In this document: in pieces, positions 16,490 to 24,728 of the stretch | How positions within the stretch are numbered: position 1 is the first letter of the stretch | Layout of the letters: every line of letters starts with the position of its first letter | From: an uncultured Bacteroidales bacterium | Lineage (GTDB): Bacteria; Bacteroidota; Bacteroidia; Bacteroidales; Bacteroidaceae | Direction: 5' to 3' | NCBI GenBank assembly: GCA_902798425.1 | Contig: CADBWR010000020.1 | Coordinates: 1-40,980 of the forward strand | Length of the DNA stretch: 40,980 nt | Program-made: the position numbers and the translations under genes | The notes under the pieces: generated by a model | What the model saw: only the letters and a program-made list of their open reading frames with translations | Told to the model about the DNA's origin: nothing | Databases searched by the model: none

Positions 16490-17216
16490 AGCCTGCGGCT
16501 AAAATCTCAACGATATGCTTGAATTGGATGTTGAGGCCTTGCTTCTTGGCTATACCAGCCATGTGCATCAGACACGAGCAGTCAGGACCGGTCACGTATT
16601 CGGCATCGGTCTGTATATGGCGTTCCACCTTGTCGCGACCCATCTGTGCTGACACAGCGGTCTCCTCAATAGAAAACATACCGCCAAAGCCACAGCACTC
16701 GTCGGGGCGTTCGGGTTCTACCACCTGTATGCCGTCTACCAGCTCCAACAGGTCTTTAATCTTATTGAATTTCGCCACATGCTGTTCAGTGGGCGAGGAG
16801 AGTCCTAACTCGCGCACGCCGTGACAAGAATTGTGGAGGCTCACCTTATAAGGGAAGGTACCTAATCGACGGTCCACCTTCACTACATCGTGCAGAAACT
16901 CTACCACATCCATACAGTGCTTGGCGCTCTCACACTGGTGATTGAGCAGACGCGGATAGTTGAGACGGATAAAGGCCGTACACGATACGCTGGGCGATAC
17001 GATATACTCGAAGCCGTTGAACTTGTCATCGAAGTTCTCTGCCAGCGGTATAGCTTGCTTCTCGAATCCTGCATTGGCCATAGGCTGTCCGCAGCAGGTC
17101 TGCTTCTCAGGATACACCACGTCCAGTCCCAGATGGCGTAGCAGTTTATATGTGGCTACTCCCACCTCTGGATAAACGGCATCCACATAGCAGGGAATAA
17201 ATAAACCGACTTTCAT
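16485..17216 (-). CDS. lutA: Lactate utilisation protein A, cysteine-rich CCG subunit
   Basis: 243 residues, the normal length of LutA/LldE/YkgE. Two cysteine-rich CCG domains are visible: QTCCGQPMANAG in the first half and DECCGFGGMFSIEET in the second. Such domains bind a noncubane Fe-S cluster in heterodisulfide-reductase-like and glycolate-oxidase-like complexes. The start MKVGLFIPCYVDAVYPEVG is typical. With LutB and LutC it forms the L-lactate dehydrogenase complex. The gene follows the permease in the same direction after about 35 bases. Confidence 0.95.
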   Translation of the reverse strand: MKVGLFIPCYVDAVYPEVGVATYKLLRHLGLDVVYPEKQTCCGQPMANAGFEKQAIPLAENFDDKFNGFEYIVSPSVSCTAFIRLNYPRLLNHQCESAKHCMDVVEFLHDVVKVDRRLGTFPYKVSLHNSCHGVRELGLSSPTEQHVAKFNKIKDLLELVDGIQVVEPERPDECCGFGGMFSIEETAVSAQMGRDKVERHIQTDAEYVTGPDCSCLMHMAGIAKKQGLNIQFKHIVEILAAGL

Positions 17217-17224
17217 ATATTAAC

Positions 17225-17254
17225 GATGAACTATGAATTCTAAATAATGAACTA
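17225..17254. repeat. Degenerate heptamer array, unit ATGAACT, between lctP and lutA
   Basis: GATGAAC, TATGAAT, TCTAAAT, AATGAAC, TATATTA: ATGAA recurs at 7 and 14 bases. It touches the 3' end of the permease gene. Confidence 0.5.
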
Positions 17255-18856
17255 TATTACATGCAACCCCAAGAATACCATGAGTCCGTTCATCAGTATC
17301 CAGAAGATGGCAAACGGCATGGTCTTGCGCATGATGTCGCCATCCTGCCCCTCCATGTCGCAGGCAGCCGTAGCAATGGCGATGCTTTGTGGCGATAGCA
17401 GCTTACCGCCCTCAGAGCCTGCGCAGTTGGCAGCAGCCAGCCAGTTGGTTTCACTACCTGTAACTCCGAAGAATGTGCCTTGGTTTACCAGTCCGAGGTC
17501 GCTGGCAGCAGTAGCTTGCAACTTACCAAACAGGATGTTGGCATTGGTGGCACTGCCCGTAACAAACGTGCCGATAGAGCCGATGAGCGGTGCAAAGAAT
17601 GGGAAGGCGGCGCCCGTCAGCATCACCAGACCTTTGGCAATGTCGTTGGTCATACCGGTGTTGTTCATCAGCATGGCCATTGCTACCAGACAGCAGATGG
17701 TTACAACGGTCTTCTGCAGATTGAGCGTGGTCTTGGCCAGCAGTTTCAGCAGCTTGCCGAAGCTCATACCCTGTATCAGTCCGCCTATCATGGCACCCAA
17801 GAAAATCATCAGACCGGCATTCGACAGCCAGCCAAACTTAAAGGTATTGCCAATGACGGGCAACTCAAATTTGGTAACCAGCGTAGTATTAAGTACTTCA
17901 TTAATGGAAGGTACTATCTTGCTGGAAATGAGTATGAAAAAGATAATCAGTCCATATACGCTCCATGCCTTGAGCGTCTTGGCTATGCCAAACTGCTGGT
18001 GCTCCACATGTACGGTATCTTTCTCGGCCTTGTGGCGAAGGAATAGCTTGCTGTAGAGCAGCATGGCGGCGATGGCTGCTACCGAGCCGAGGATGGCTGG
18101 CGTCTCAGGACCAATCCAGTGAGCACAGCAGAACTGTACCACGATAGAGCAGGTTCCTACAAACAGCGCAATGGTGGTATTCTTCAGAATCTTGGTCTTG
18201 TCGGTCATCATCAGGATGAGGAATGGCGTGATGTAGAACATCAACGAGAGCTGTAATATAATAAAGGTGGCCACCTCGCAAAGTTCCTCAGGGGTTGCCG
18301 TACCACTGGCAGCAACCTGGTTGGCCAGCGTGGTAGCAGGCAGACCGACGGCACCAAAACCTACAGCCACCGTATTGGCTACCAGACAGATGACAGCAGA
18401 GAACATGGGCTTGAAACCCAGTCCGATGAGGATGGCAGCAGGAATGGCCACGGCCGTGCCAAAGCCTGCCATACCTTCGAGCACACCGCCCAGTCCCCAC
18501 GTCAGCAGCAATACCAGCAGTCCCTTGTCGGAGGTCATCTGGATAAACTGTGCCTTGATGGTTTCTATCTCCTTCGTCTCGCAAAGGATGTTATAGCTGA
18601 AGATGGCACAGATAATGATAAGGATGATGGGGAAGCAAGCCTTCAGCAGTCCTTCTACCACCGACCAACAAGTGATACCAATGATGCTGGCATCGGCAAA
18701 CTTCTCAGGGATGATACCCATTGCCGGTACGGCAAACAGGGCAAGCAGAACGGTTACTATGAGCGTAACGATGGCACTTCTGTAACCAGAAACCTTGAAA
18801 CCCATCATCAACACGATGAGCAATAGAATGGGGATAACGGAAATTAATGCTGTCAT
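17252..18856 (-). CDS. lctP: L-lactate permease (LctP/LldP family)
   Basis: 534 residues, almost wholly hydrophobic, with about 12-14 membrane segments. The family signature is seen in LTWGLGGVLEGMAGFGTAVA and near the C-terminus in GSIGTFVTGSATNANILFGK, followed by the substrate-region GVTGSETNWLAAANCAGSEG. The protein imports lactate, and often glycolate, with protons. It heads the minus-strand operon with lutA, lutB and lutC and is divergent from the FAD/Fe-S dehydrogenase, which fixes its role in lactate use. Confidence 0.95.
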   Translation of the reverse strand: MTALISVIPILLLIVLMMGFKVSGYRSAIVTLIVTVLLALFAVPAMGIIPEKFADASIIGITCWSVVEGLLKACFPIILIIICAIFSYNILCETKEIETIKAQFIQMTSDKGLLVLLLTWGLGGVLEGMAGFGTAVAIPAAILIGLGFKPMFSAVICLVANTVAVGFGAVGLPATTLANQVAASGTATPEELCEVATFIILQLSLMFYITPFLILMMTDKTKILKNTTIALFVGTCSIVVQFCCAHWIGPETPAILGSVAAIAAMLLYSKLFLRHKAEKDTVHVEHQQFGIAKTLKAWSVYGLIIFFILISSKIVPSINEVLNTTLVTKFELPVIGNTFKFGWLSNAGLMIFLGAMIGGLIQGMSFGKLLKLLAKTTLNLQKTVVTICCLVAMAMLMNNTGMTNDIAKGLVMLTGAAFPFFAPLIGSIGTFVTGSATNANILFGKLQATAASDLGLVNQGTFFGVTGSETNWLAAANCAGSEGGKLLSPQSIAIATAACDMEGQDGDIMRKTMPFAIFWILMNGLMVFLGLHVI

Positions 18857-18890
18857 AGGGTTTTTAGTTATTATTATACAAGTTATGGTG

Positions 18891-18898
18891 CAAATATA
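18891..18898 (-). promoter_or_regulatory. -7 box of the lctP-lutABC operon (TATATTTG, minus strand)
   Basis: CAAATATA on the plus strand reads TATATTTG on the minus strand, an exact consensus 35 bases before the lctP ATG. A TTAG at the -33 place is a weak match. Confidence 0.65.
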
Positions 18899-18962
18899 CG
18901 AAAAATTTCGTTACATGCTAAGAATTATGCAGATAAAAATTACAAGTATCAAAAAAAGTTTG

Positions 18963-18970
18963 TATATTTG
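18963..18970 (+). promoter_or_regulatory. -7 box of the D-lactate dehydrogenase-like gene (TATATTTG)
   Basis: Exact TAnnTTTG, and the same 8-mer as the opposing lctP box 65 bases away. The identical -7 boxes suggest shared control of both arms of the lactate module. Confidence 0.65.
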
Positions 18971-18996
18971 TCCCCAAAGTAGTACACGTAAAACAA

Positions 18997-21900
18997 ATGC
19001 CTATGATTACCCAATTCTTATCCGAACTGCGGCAATTCCTGCCTGCCAACCGTATTTATACCGATGAGTTGCGAACCCTCGGGTGGGGCACCGATGCCAG
19101 TTTCTACCGCAAGATTCCTAAGGTTGTTATCCGCAGCGATGGCGAAGCGGAAATCTCTAAGATAGTCTGCGTCTGTAGCAAGTATAAGCTCCCCTATACC
19201 TTCCGTGCCGCCGGCACCTCGCTGAGCGGTCAGAGCTGCACCGACAGCGTGCTGATTGTGGCTGGCAAGCACTGGGAGCAGTATGAGCTGGCCGATGATA
19301 AGCAGTCTATCCGCTTGCAGCCTGGTATTGTGGGTGGCCGTGTTAATCAGATACTGAAACCCTATGGTCGTGTATTCCCGCCCGATCCAGCGTCTATCGG
19401 CTCTGCTATGGTGGGCGGTATCGTGGTCAACAATGCCTCGGGTATGAACTGTGGCGTACATGCCAATAGCGACCGTATGATGCTTTCAGCGCGTGTGATT
19501 CTTACCGATGGCACTGTGCTTGATACCGGCTCGGAGGTGAGCCGCCAGGAGTTTCGCAAGTCGCACCCCGCCTTTCTCGATAAAATCGAGCGTTTACGCG
19601 ACCGTGTGCGTGCCGACAAGGAGTTGGCCGACCGCATCAGTCGCAAGTATGCCATCAAGAATGTTACCGGCTTGAATCTGCGCCCTTTGGTTGCTTACGA
19701 CGACCCGTTTGATATCATTGCCCACTCGATGGTAGGCTCTGAGGGCACTTTGGCATTCCTCTCTGAGGTCACCATGAAAACGCTCAAAGACTATCCCTTC
19801 AAGGCCTCGGCCATGGTTTACTTCCTCACGATGAAGGAGAGCTGTGAGGCTGTGGTGGCTATGAAGAAGATGCAGGCTGGCGAAGAAGACCTCGAGTATA
19901 GTGCCGAGAATCTGGTGGTGAAGAGTGCTGAGATGCTCGACTATAAGTCGCTCAGCTCTGTTGACGACCCCGTCTATCTGCAATATAAGCAGGATGTGGA
20001 TGCCGGCAAGATAGCGAGCGTGGAGCCTGGCGACTATCACAATCTTACGGCCATCCTCACTGAGACCAAGGGCATCACCCACGAGCAGCTGTTGGAGAAG
20101 ATTGAGCGCATTAAGGAGTGCTTGAGCCAGTTCCAGTTGTATATTCCTGCCGATTTCACCGAAGACCCTGCCGTTTATGGCAAGTACTGGTCTATTCGCA
20201 GTGGCATCTTCCCCAGCGTGGGAGGTACCCGTCCTGTCGGCACGTCGTGCCTGATAGAAGATGTGGCATTCCCCATCGAGTCGCTGCCCGAGGCCACCGT
20301 CAAGCTACAGAAGCTCATTGCCGACCACGGCTACGACGATGCCTGCATCTACGGCCATGCCTTTGAGGGCAACTACCACTTCATTCTGAATCAGAGCTTT
20401 GCCGACGAGCACGAGGTGGCTCGCTATGCCGAGATGATGCGCGATGTGGCTCGTCTGGTGGTGGAGGACTACGACGGCTCGCTCAAGGCCGAGCACGGCA
20501 CGGGCTGTAATATGGCACCGTTTGTCAAATATGAGTGGGGCGACAAGGCCTACGAGGTGATGAAGGAACTGAAGCAGATTTTCGACCCCGACGGCCTGCT
20601 GAATCAGGGTGTTATCTTCAACGATGATCCCGACTGTTTCATCAAATGTCTCAAGCCGCTGCCAGTCTTGGACTTCGACTTCAGCAGCGTGCCCGATGGC
20701 GGCCATTACCTGATGGATTCCTCGCTCTCTACGGCCAAGGAGACCGTTGAGCAGGTGAAGCGTGCCAACAAGTGTATCGAGTGCGGCTTCTGCGAAGTGA
20801 ACTGTATGTCGTGTGGTCTCACCTTATCCAGTCGTATGCGTATCGCCGTACAGCGTGAGATACGCTATCTTACCGCCACGGGTGCTGACCCTGAGCGACT
20901 GGCCACGCTGAAGAAACAGTATAAGTATTATGGCGACCAGACCTGTGCCACCGACGGCCTCTGCGCCACGTCGTGCCCCATGAAGATTAATACGGGCGAG
21001 CTGACGCACCTGATTCGTCAGATGGATATGAACAATTCCAACATGGGCTATCGCTTGGGCGAGTTTGCAGCCAACCACATGGCAGGCATCAAGTCGGGCT
21101 TGCGCGTGGTGCTTGACGTGGCTCATCTGGCTCACGTCACCCTCGGTCCCACCATGATGTCGGCCATTGCGCGCGGCATGAACAGGATGGGCTTGCCCCT
21201 GTGGACCACGGCCATGCCTAAGAAGCATCGACAGCCTAAGAAGTCTGACCTCACGCAGTTTATCATAGAAAGGAGCCTCCCTCCATCCCCCTCTAAAAAG
21301 AGGGGGCCTGAGTCTCCTTCTCCTTCAGGAGAGGGCAGGGGTAAGGCTTCTAAGGTGGTCTATTTCCCCTCATGTATCAATCAGACCATGGGACAGTCTA
21401 AGCATGGCGGCAAGCTTCACGACCTGGTTGATGAGGTTATCCAGCTGATGGCTAAGGCTGGCTACGAGGTCATCTTCCCTGAGGGCATGGAGCGAATGTG
21501 TTGCGGACAGATATGGGAGTCGAAGGGTATGCTCGATATTGCCGACCGCAAGAGTGCCGAGCTCGAAGCAGCCCTGTGGAAAGCCTCTGAAGAGGGTAAG
21601 TATCCCGTGCTGTGTGCGCAGAGTCCTTGTCTGCACAGAATGCGCAAGGTGATGCATAAGATGAAGCTCTACGAGCCTGCCGAGTTTATCATGAAGTATC
21701 TCGTTCCTCGCCTCGACTTCCATCCCATCGACCGTCCGATAGCCCTACACATCACCTGCTCAACGCGGCAGATGGGTGTGGCCGACGATCTCATCAACCT
21801 TGCCAAGATGTGCTCCACTCGCGTCTTCCTGCCCGAGGGTGTAGGCTGCTGCGGCTTCGCTGGCGACAGGGGCTTCACCTTCCCCGAGCTGAATCGCTAC

Positions 21901-22056
21901 GGACTGCGCAAGCTTCGTCCGCAGATAGAGGCTAATAAAATCGAGGTGGGCTACAGCAACAGCCGCACCTGCGAGATAGGTCTTGAGACGAACACCGGCA
22001 TCCCCTATATGAGCATCGTCTATCTCGTCAACGAGTGTACGACGCCGAAAAAGTAA
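18997..22056 (+). CDS. FAD/Fe-S D-lactate dehydrogenase (Dld-II/glycolate oxidase-like)
   Basis: 1019 residues. An N-terminal FAD-binding PCMH domain (RAAGTSLSGQSC, GGIVVNNASGMNCG, HSMVGSEGTLAFLSE) is followed by the FAD-oxidase C-terminal domain with HAFEGNYHFIL and AEHGTGCNMAPF. Ferredoxin-type cysteines begin near residue 593 (CIECGFCEVNC, then CATDGLCATSCP), and two CCG domains follow near residues 834 (CCGQIWESKG) and 950 (GCCGFAGDRG). This is the order of the membrane-associated D-lactate dehydrogenase Dld-II, also found in D-2-hydroxyacid dehydrogenases. Between the Fe-S and CCG parts lies a 25-residue proline/serine/glycine-rich insert encoded by a palindromic repeat (21276-21346). 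The second ATG at 19003 is an alternative start. Substrate D-lactate is inferred from the divergent permease-lut operon. Confidence 0.9.
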   Translation: MPMITQFLSELRQFLPANRIYTDELRTLGWGTDASFYRKIPKVVIRSDGEAEISKIVCVCSKYKLPYTFRAAGTSLSGQSCTDSVLIVAGKHWEQYELADDKQSIRLQPGIVGGRVNQILKPYGRVFPPDPASIGSAMVGGIVVNNASGMNCGVHANSDRMMLSARVILTDGTVLDTGSEVSRQEFRKSHPAFLDKIERLRDRVRADKELADRISRKYAIKNVTGLNLRPLVAYDDPFDIIAHSMVGSEGTLAFLSEVTMKTLKDYPFKASAMVYFLTMKESCEAVVAMKKMQAGEEDLEYSAENLVVKSAEMLDYKSLSSVDDPVYLQYKQDVDAGKIASVEPGDYHNLTAILTETKGITHEQLLEKIERIKECLSQFQLYIPADFTEDPAVYGKYWSIRSGIFPSVGGTRPVGTSCLIEDVAFPIESLPEATVKLQKLIADHGYDDACIYGHAFEGNYHFILNQSFADEHEVARYAEMMRDVARLVVEDYDGSLKAEHGTGCNMAPFVKYEWGDKAYEVMKELKQIFDPDGLLNQGVIFNDDPDCFIKCLKPLPVLDFDFSSVPDGGHYLMDSSLSTAKETVEQVKRANKCIECGFCEVNCMSCGLTLSSRMRIAVQREIRYLTATGADPERLATLKKQYKYYGDQTCATDGLCATSCPMKINTGELTHLIRQMDMNNSNMGYRLGEFAANHMAGIKSGLRVVLDVAHLAHVTLGPTMMSAIARGMNRMGLPLWTTAMPKKHRQPKKSDLTQFIIERSLPPSPSKKRGPESPSPSGEGRGKASKVVYFPSCINQTMGQSKHGGKLHDLVDEVIQLMAKAGYEVIFPEGMERMCCGQIWESKGMLDIADRKSAELEAALWKASEEGKYPVLCAQSPCLHRMRKVMHKMKLYEPAEFIMKYLVPRLDFHPIDRPIALHITCSTRQMGVADDLINLAKMCSTRVFLPEGVGCCGFAGDRGFTFPELNRYGLRKLRPQIEANKIEVGYSNSRTCEIGLETNTGIPYMSIVYLVNECTTPKK
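21276..21346. repeat. G/C-rich palindromic element inserted in frame in the dehydrogenase gene
   Basis: Two inverted repeats in tandem: CCCCCTCT-AAAA-AGAGGGGG (21287-21306) and CTCCTTCAGGAG with flanking C/T-rich and G-rich arms up to GGGGTAAGG. It encodes a proline/serine/glycine-rich linker that breaks an otherwise conserved part of the protein, between the Fe-S domain and the first CCG domain. Confidence 0.75.
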
Positions 22057-22084
22057 AAAGCGGCGCAGAAGTGCGCCGCTTTTA
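22056..22084. terminator. Bidirectional terminator between the dehydrogenase gene and rlmH
   Basis: Perfect 9-pair stem AGCGGCGCA/TGCGCCGCT with GAAG loop, flanked by A5 and T4; it begins at the stop codon of the dehydrogenase and can serve rlmH on the minus strand. Confidence 0.9.
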
Positions 22085-22113
22085 TATTATTAATAAGGTG
22101 ATAGTGGGCTATT

Positions 22114-22584
22114 CTATTCGTGGTGATAGGGCTCACCTTTAATAATAGTACACGCGCGATAGATCTGTTCGGTGAAGGTAAGGCGTATCATCTGGTGGGA
22201 GAAAGTCATCTTGGAGAGACTGAGCTGTTCGTTCGCACGACTATAGACGGCGGGGGAGAATCCGTAGGGACCTCCAATGATGAAGATAAGACGTCGGGCG
22301 GCCTGTTGCTTCTGTTCTAACCAGCGGGCAAATTCAATGCTGCGAAACTCCTTGCCGTGTTCATCGAGCAAGACAACAGTGTCTGAGGGTTGCAGCTGTT
22401 TGAGGATGAGTTCACCCTCTGCCTGTTTCTGTTGGTCTTCAGTCAGGTTCTTGGTATTCTTCAGTTCAGGAATGGTGACAACTTCAAAAGGCATATAATG
22501 ACCGATGCGCTCCACATAGTCGTTGATGCCAGCTATGAAGTGCTTATTGACCGTTTTACCTACCTGAATGAGTAGCGTTTTCAT
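22114..22584 (-). CDS. rlmH: 23S rRNA (pseudouridine1915-N3)-methyltransferase RlmH
   Basis: 156 residues, the usual RlmH length, with a SPOUT methyltransferase fold. The SAM-binding knot is seen in VLLDEHGKEFRS and IFIIGGPYGFSPAVY, followed by LSLSKMTFSHQMIRLTFTEQ, and the protein ends with the hallmark GEPYHHE. It methylates pseudouridine 1915 of 23S rRNA on assembled 70S ribosomes. It is the last gene of the ftsK operon; its ATG lies inside a CATAATG/CTTAATG heptamer array. Confidence 0.97.
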   Translation of the reverse strand: MKTLLIQVGKTVNKHFIAGINDYVERIGHYMPFEVVTIPELKNTKNLTEDQQKQAEGELILKQLQPSDTVVLLDEHGKEFRSIEFARWLEQKQQAARRLIFIIGGPYGFSPAVYSRANEQLSLSKMTFSHQMIRLTFTEQIYRACTIIKGEPYHHE

Positions 22585-22616
22585 AATGCTTAATGCATAA
22601 TGCTTAATGCATAATT
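22582..22616. repeat. Heptamer array, alternating CATAATG / CTTAATG
   Basis: Five units: CATAATG, CTTAATG, CATAATG, CTTAATG, CATAATT. The first unit contains the rlmH start codon (CAT on this strand) and the last overlaps the stop codon of the DUF5687 gene. Confidence 0.9.
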
Positions 22617-24108
22617 AGCGTGTTGAATGGAAGCCTTCAAGGTTCTCGTAGCGACGCACCATCATACGGCGATAGATGTTGCGCAACCAGTAAGGCTCGG
22701 TGAGTGTGACGGCTATGCCTGTGATGAAGAGAATCCAGTAGGCTACATCGGCAGAGAAGACGAGTTGCAACAGTCTGATAATAATAATAGGTGCAAACAT
22801 CGTCGTCATGGAGACGATAATCTGCCACTTATTCTCCATCTGGTTCTTGCCCGTCAGCTTCTCATTGAGCGGCAGCGTCTGTTTGTTATAGATAGCCATT
22901 TGGAAGAGTAGGAGGTAGATGGGACCTGTCACCGTGAACAGATAGGCGAGTACCATAATCAGTGAGAACTTACCCATGAAGACGGGGATGAGGGTGATGA
23001 GGAAGGGCAGCAGTAGTACACCACAATAGTAGTAGTACTTGGCGCGAAGCAGTGTGAGGATGTTCTCCTCGTGCACCATCAGCAGGTCAATATAGTTGCC
23101 CTCGGGACACATCACCTTGGTGAGGTTGACGGAGCCGAAAAAGAGGAAGCAGTAGAGACAGAAAAAGTTGCGCTCAAAGGAAGTGCGATAGATATCGAGG
23201 AAAGCAATGGCCAGCGAGAAGAAGGTGATGAAGCAGACACCCTGGATGAAACGGCCACGGATGGCTTTGTTGCGCATGGTGCTCTTGATTTCCAGCTTCA
23301 AGTATTCGCCAATCTGTCCGAAGCGGTTCAGTGCCTTGAATTCTGACACATGCTTCAGCTTGCTCTTCTCTCTCTTGCTGATTTCATCGTAGATGAGACG
23401 CATCTGCATGCGACGGTTGATGGCAAAGAGAATTGCGAAGAGAACGGCGAAAATACCGAATGTCCACCATGAGAATGCATAGTCTGCAAAGTTGTCGCCC
23501 AGGAAATCGAAAACAGCATCTAACTGACTGTCTGACAGCACAAGGAAGGGAACAATCAGTGAACCATAGAAGGCAGCAGGCAACAGCCACCAGAGCATGT
23601 GCTGATTGACGAGGGTGCGTACTAACAGGTACCACTGGCTGTTGACCAACACCATGAGGTGCAACAGACAGAGCATGCCGAAAGCTACCCATCCGCTGAT
23701 ACCGCCACACCAGACAATGAAGGTGTAGGGGAGGAACAGCGTCATCCATACGAAGTTGCCGCTGTCCAGCAGTTGTTGGATAAGGAAGCACTCGATGGCG
23801 CTGTATTTGCTGATGGGTGTCAGAAGGTATGGTTTCACCAGCATCATAGGTGTCTGCTGGGTGGCAAAACGCATACCGAAGTCCAGAAGGAGTATGAAAG
23901 GTATGATGAAGAATACCATCTCTGGCGTACTCTCCTTAGCCGCCAGCCATCCGAAAAAGGTGCCAAGCGCTATAAACTCAATGGAAAGAATAGCCACCAT
24001 GATGTATCCAAAGAGCTTGCCGTACTGGTTAGCCTCGAACATGACATTGCGTTTGTTGCTCAACTTCACGTTCTTGCGCAAGAGGAAGAATAGTCTGATT
24101 TTGTTCAT
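22615..24108 (-). CDS. DUF5687 family multi-pass membrane protein
   Basis: 497 residues with about 10-12 hydrophobic segments. The N-terminus (RLFFLLRKNVKLSNKR) and the overall layout resemble the Bacteroidetes DUF5687 family, whose members look like permease subunits of ABC-2-type exporters. In other genomes such genes often stand next to an ABC ATPase, but no ATPase gene is adjacent here. Family assignment is from memory of the pattern and is moderately sure; function is unknown. Its ATG overlaps the end of the LolA-like gene, which together with ftsK and rlmH makes a tight minus-strand operon. Confidence 0.7.
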   Translation of the reverse strand: MNKIRLFFLLRKNVKLSNKRNVMFEANQYGKLFGYIMVAILSIEFIALGTFFGWLAAKESTPEMVFFIIPFILLLDFGMRFATQQTPMMLVKPYLLTPISKYSAIECFLIQQLLDSGNFVWMTLFLPYTFIVWCGGISGWVAFGMLCLLHLMVLVNSQWYLLVRTLVNQHMLWWLLPAAFYGSLIVPFLVLSDSQLDAVFDFLGDNFADYAFSWWTFGIFAVLFAILFAINRRMQMRLIYDEISKREKSKLKHVSEFKALNRFGQIGEYLKLEIKSTMRNKAIRGRFIQGVCFITFFSLAIAFLDIYRTSFERNFFCLYCFLFFGSVNLTKVMCPEGNYIDLLMVHEENILTLLRAKYYYYCGVLLLPFLITLIPVFMGKFSLIMVLAYLFTVTGPIYLLLFQMAIYNKQTLPLNEKLTGKNQMENKWQIIVSMTTMFAPIIIIRLLQLVFSADVAYWILFITGIAVTLTEPYWLRNIYRRMMVRRYENLEGFHSTR

Positions 24109-24728
24109 CTAAGGTCGATTACTTCAGCGTTAGGGAAGTCTTTTGAGTTGAAACGGAACATTCCATCAGACAACTTACTCTGCTTGAAACCGGAAATGTC
24201 GATGGTTGTCCAGCCTTTCTGCTGGCGCATGCGAATCTGTGATGGAATGTGGGATTTGGAGTTGATGGTGATATACATCTCCTGGATGCTACGTTTGTCG
24301 GTAGCTGTCAGGTGTACGATGAAACTGCCGTTTTTCTTCTCCATCGTATATTTGTAACCCTTCTGGTACATATAGATGAAGTTGTAAGGGTTGATGGCTG
24401 CCAGCTCCGACTCCGTAGGATTGGCTACATTGACCTCGTCGTTCTTCTTGAGGTAGGTCCATTGCGTCTTACCATCAAACCAGATGGTAGCCTGCGGCGT
24501 TGTTGCCTGGAACTTCTTTCCCTTGGCGGCGATGGTTCCACTGGTGTTAAACTGTTCACCCTTGATGGTGAACGATGCCTTTGCTCCTGACTTGGCGGCG
24601 ACGATAGCTGCTGTCTTGTCGAGCACCTGTTTGGCGGTCTGCCCGTAAGCAAAGCTAAACGGTAAATGATAAATGATAAATGATAGCGCTATCACCATCA
24701 TCCATCTGAATTTAGTTATCCTTTCCAT
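24105..24728 (-). CDS. LolA-like outer-membrane lipoprotein carrier
   Basis: 207 residues with an N-terminal signal peptide ending near AYGQ and a mature domain of LolA type: an unclosed beta-barrel with QTAKQVLDKTAAIVAAK at the start, WFDGKTQWTY, and the later strand-rich half with PSQIRMRQQKGWTTIDIS. It probably shuttles lipoproteins or lipids through the periplasm. The position directly after ftsK is common for lolA. The hydrophobic core of the signal peptide (FIIYHLP) is encoded by a GATAAAT heptamer array. The start overlaps the ftsK stop by 13 bases; ATGs at residues 10 and 11 would give a shorter signal peptide that still contains the array. Confidence 0.8.
   Translation of the reverse strand: MERITKFRWMMVIALSFIIYHLPFSFAYGQTAKQVLDKTAAIVAAKSGAKASFTIKGEQFNTSGTIAAKGKKFQATTPQATIWFDGKTQWTYLKKNDEVNVANPTESELAAINPYNFIYMYQKGYKYTMEKKNGSFIVHLTATDKRSIQEMYITINSKSHIPSQIRMRQQKGWTTIDISGFKQSKLSDGMFRFNSKDFPNAEVIDLR
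24661..24688. repeat. Heptamer array GATAAAT inside the lolA-like signal peptide
   Basis: GGTAAAT, GATAAAT, GATAAAT, GATAGCG in 7-base register, coding on the minus strand for the hydrophobic part of the signal peptide. Gain or loss of one unit would shift the frame. Confidence 0.7.
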
